A stretch of 64,000 nt of DNA from Flavobacterium hydrocarbonoxydans (GTDB lineage Bacteria; Bacteroidota; Bacteroidia; Flavobacteriales; Flavobacteriaceae), in contig NZ_WSTB01000002.1 of assembly GCF_009789235.1 (NCBI RefSeq), positions 496,001-560,000 on the forward strand, in the 5' to 3' direction. Of the stretch, positions 63,849 to 64,000 are shown piece by piece. The position numbers and the translations under genes were made by a program. How positions within the stretch are numbered: position 1 is the stretch's first letter; every line of letters starts with the position of its first letter. The notes beneath the pieces were generated by a model, which had not been told where the DNA came from, did not search any database, and saw only the letters and a program-made list of their open reading frames with translations.

Positions 63849-64000
63849 TTATTTAGTTTCTTCGTTTTCTTTTTTAGCAGCAGCCTGATTATCGTCTTTT
63901 GCAGCGTTTTTAAATTCTTTAATTCCGCTACCAAGTCCTTTCATTAATTCTGGAATTTTTTTACCTCCAAAAAGTAATAAAACAATACCTACTATAACAA
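63849..64000 (-). CDS. tatA: Sec-independent translocase protein TatA/TatE (N-terminus beyond the window)
   Basis: The last 49 residues before the stop codon are present. They contain the end of the single membrane helix ([16 protein letters not shown]), the conserved FGGKKIPEL hinge, the amphipathic helix [18 protein letters not shown] and a polar tail ([13 protein letters not shown]). This is the TatA family, which forms the twin-arginine translocation pore with TatC. The missing part should be only about 10 residues. Downstream on the same strand comes the GH8 gene, separated by a terminator. Confidence 0.93.
   Translation of the reverse strand, partial: VIVGIVLLLFGGKKIPELMKGLGSGIKEFKNAAKDDNQAAAKKENEETK

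Overview
The window is a chromosomal segment of a low-GC member of the Bacteroidetes, almost certainly a gliding Flavobacterium close to F. johnsoniae. The evidence is the sprC-sprD-sprB gliding-motility operon, a secreted GH8 enzyme with a type IX secretion (T9SS) C-terminal sorting domain, promoters of the Bacteroidetes type (TTG, about 17-21 bases, TAnnTTTG), and flavobacterial housekeeping proteins throughout. No prophage, CRISPR array or insertion sequence was seen.

Region 1 (1-22901, all minus strand) is the sprB operon read from right to left: two small or medium secreted proteins of unknown role, a 140-residue secreted protein, SprC, SprD, and the first 4963 residues of the giant surface adhesin SprB, whose C-terminus lies outside the window. 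SprF, the expected last gene, would lie beyond position 1. SprB is carried along the cell by the gliding motor and exported by the T9SS. Its repeats are organised into a higher-order unit of about 1.75 kb. SprD joins a PorP/SprF-like barrel to a very long Ala/Lys-rich repeat and a SPOR-like tail.

Region 2 (23.3-37.8 kb) is mostly housekeeping: DNA polymerase III delta prime, a thioesterase, RecA, PlsC acyltransferase, a GxxExxY protein bordered by short inverted repeats, TrpS, DprA, an HU-CCDC81/SPOR protein, a Pif1/RecD-like helicase, an OmpH/Skp-like lipoprotein, a methyltransferase and a GNAT acetyltransferase.

Region 3 (37.8-45.5 kb) holds mnmG, ybeY, a DUF4175 protein and gltX. Six parS-like 16-mers surround mnmG, one of them inside the end of ybeY. 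This looks like the chromosomal centromere bound by ParB and suggests that the window is origin-proximal.

Region 4 (45.6-52.3 kb) has an SPFH protein, a three-gene envelope cassette (YtxH, holin-X-like, DUF6327-like), a 1-kb AT-rich gap with a diverged duplication, glnS, a toxin-antitoxin pair directly in front of folB, tRNA-Cys with a second copy of its 3' end 91 bases downstream, and a MITE-like inverted repeat.

Region 5 (52.3-64 kb) contains an rnr-DUF2807-lysE-lipoprotein operon, a DUF2007 protein, a 785-base AT-rich gap, rpiB with a CDF metal exporter, DUF1294, Tex, a secreted unknown protein, the GH8 T9SS enzyme and the C-terminal part of tatA. All assignments come from reading the sequence and recalling family features; no database search was run.
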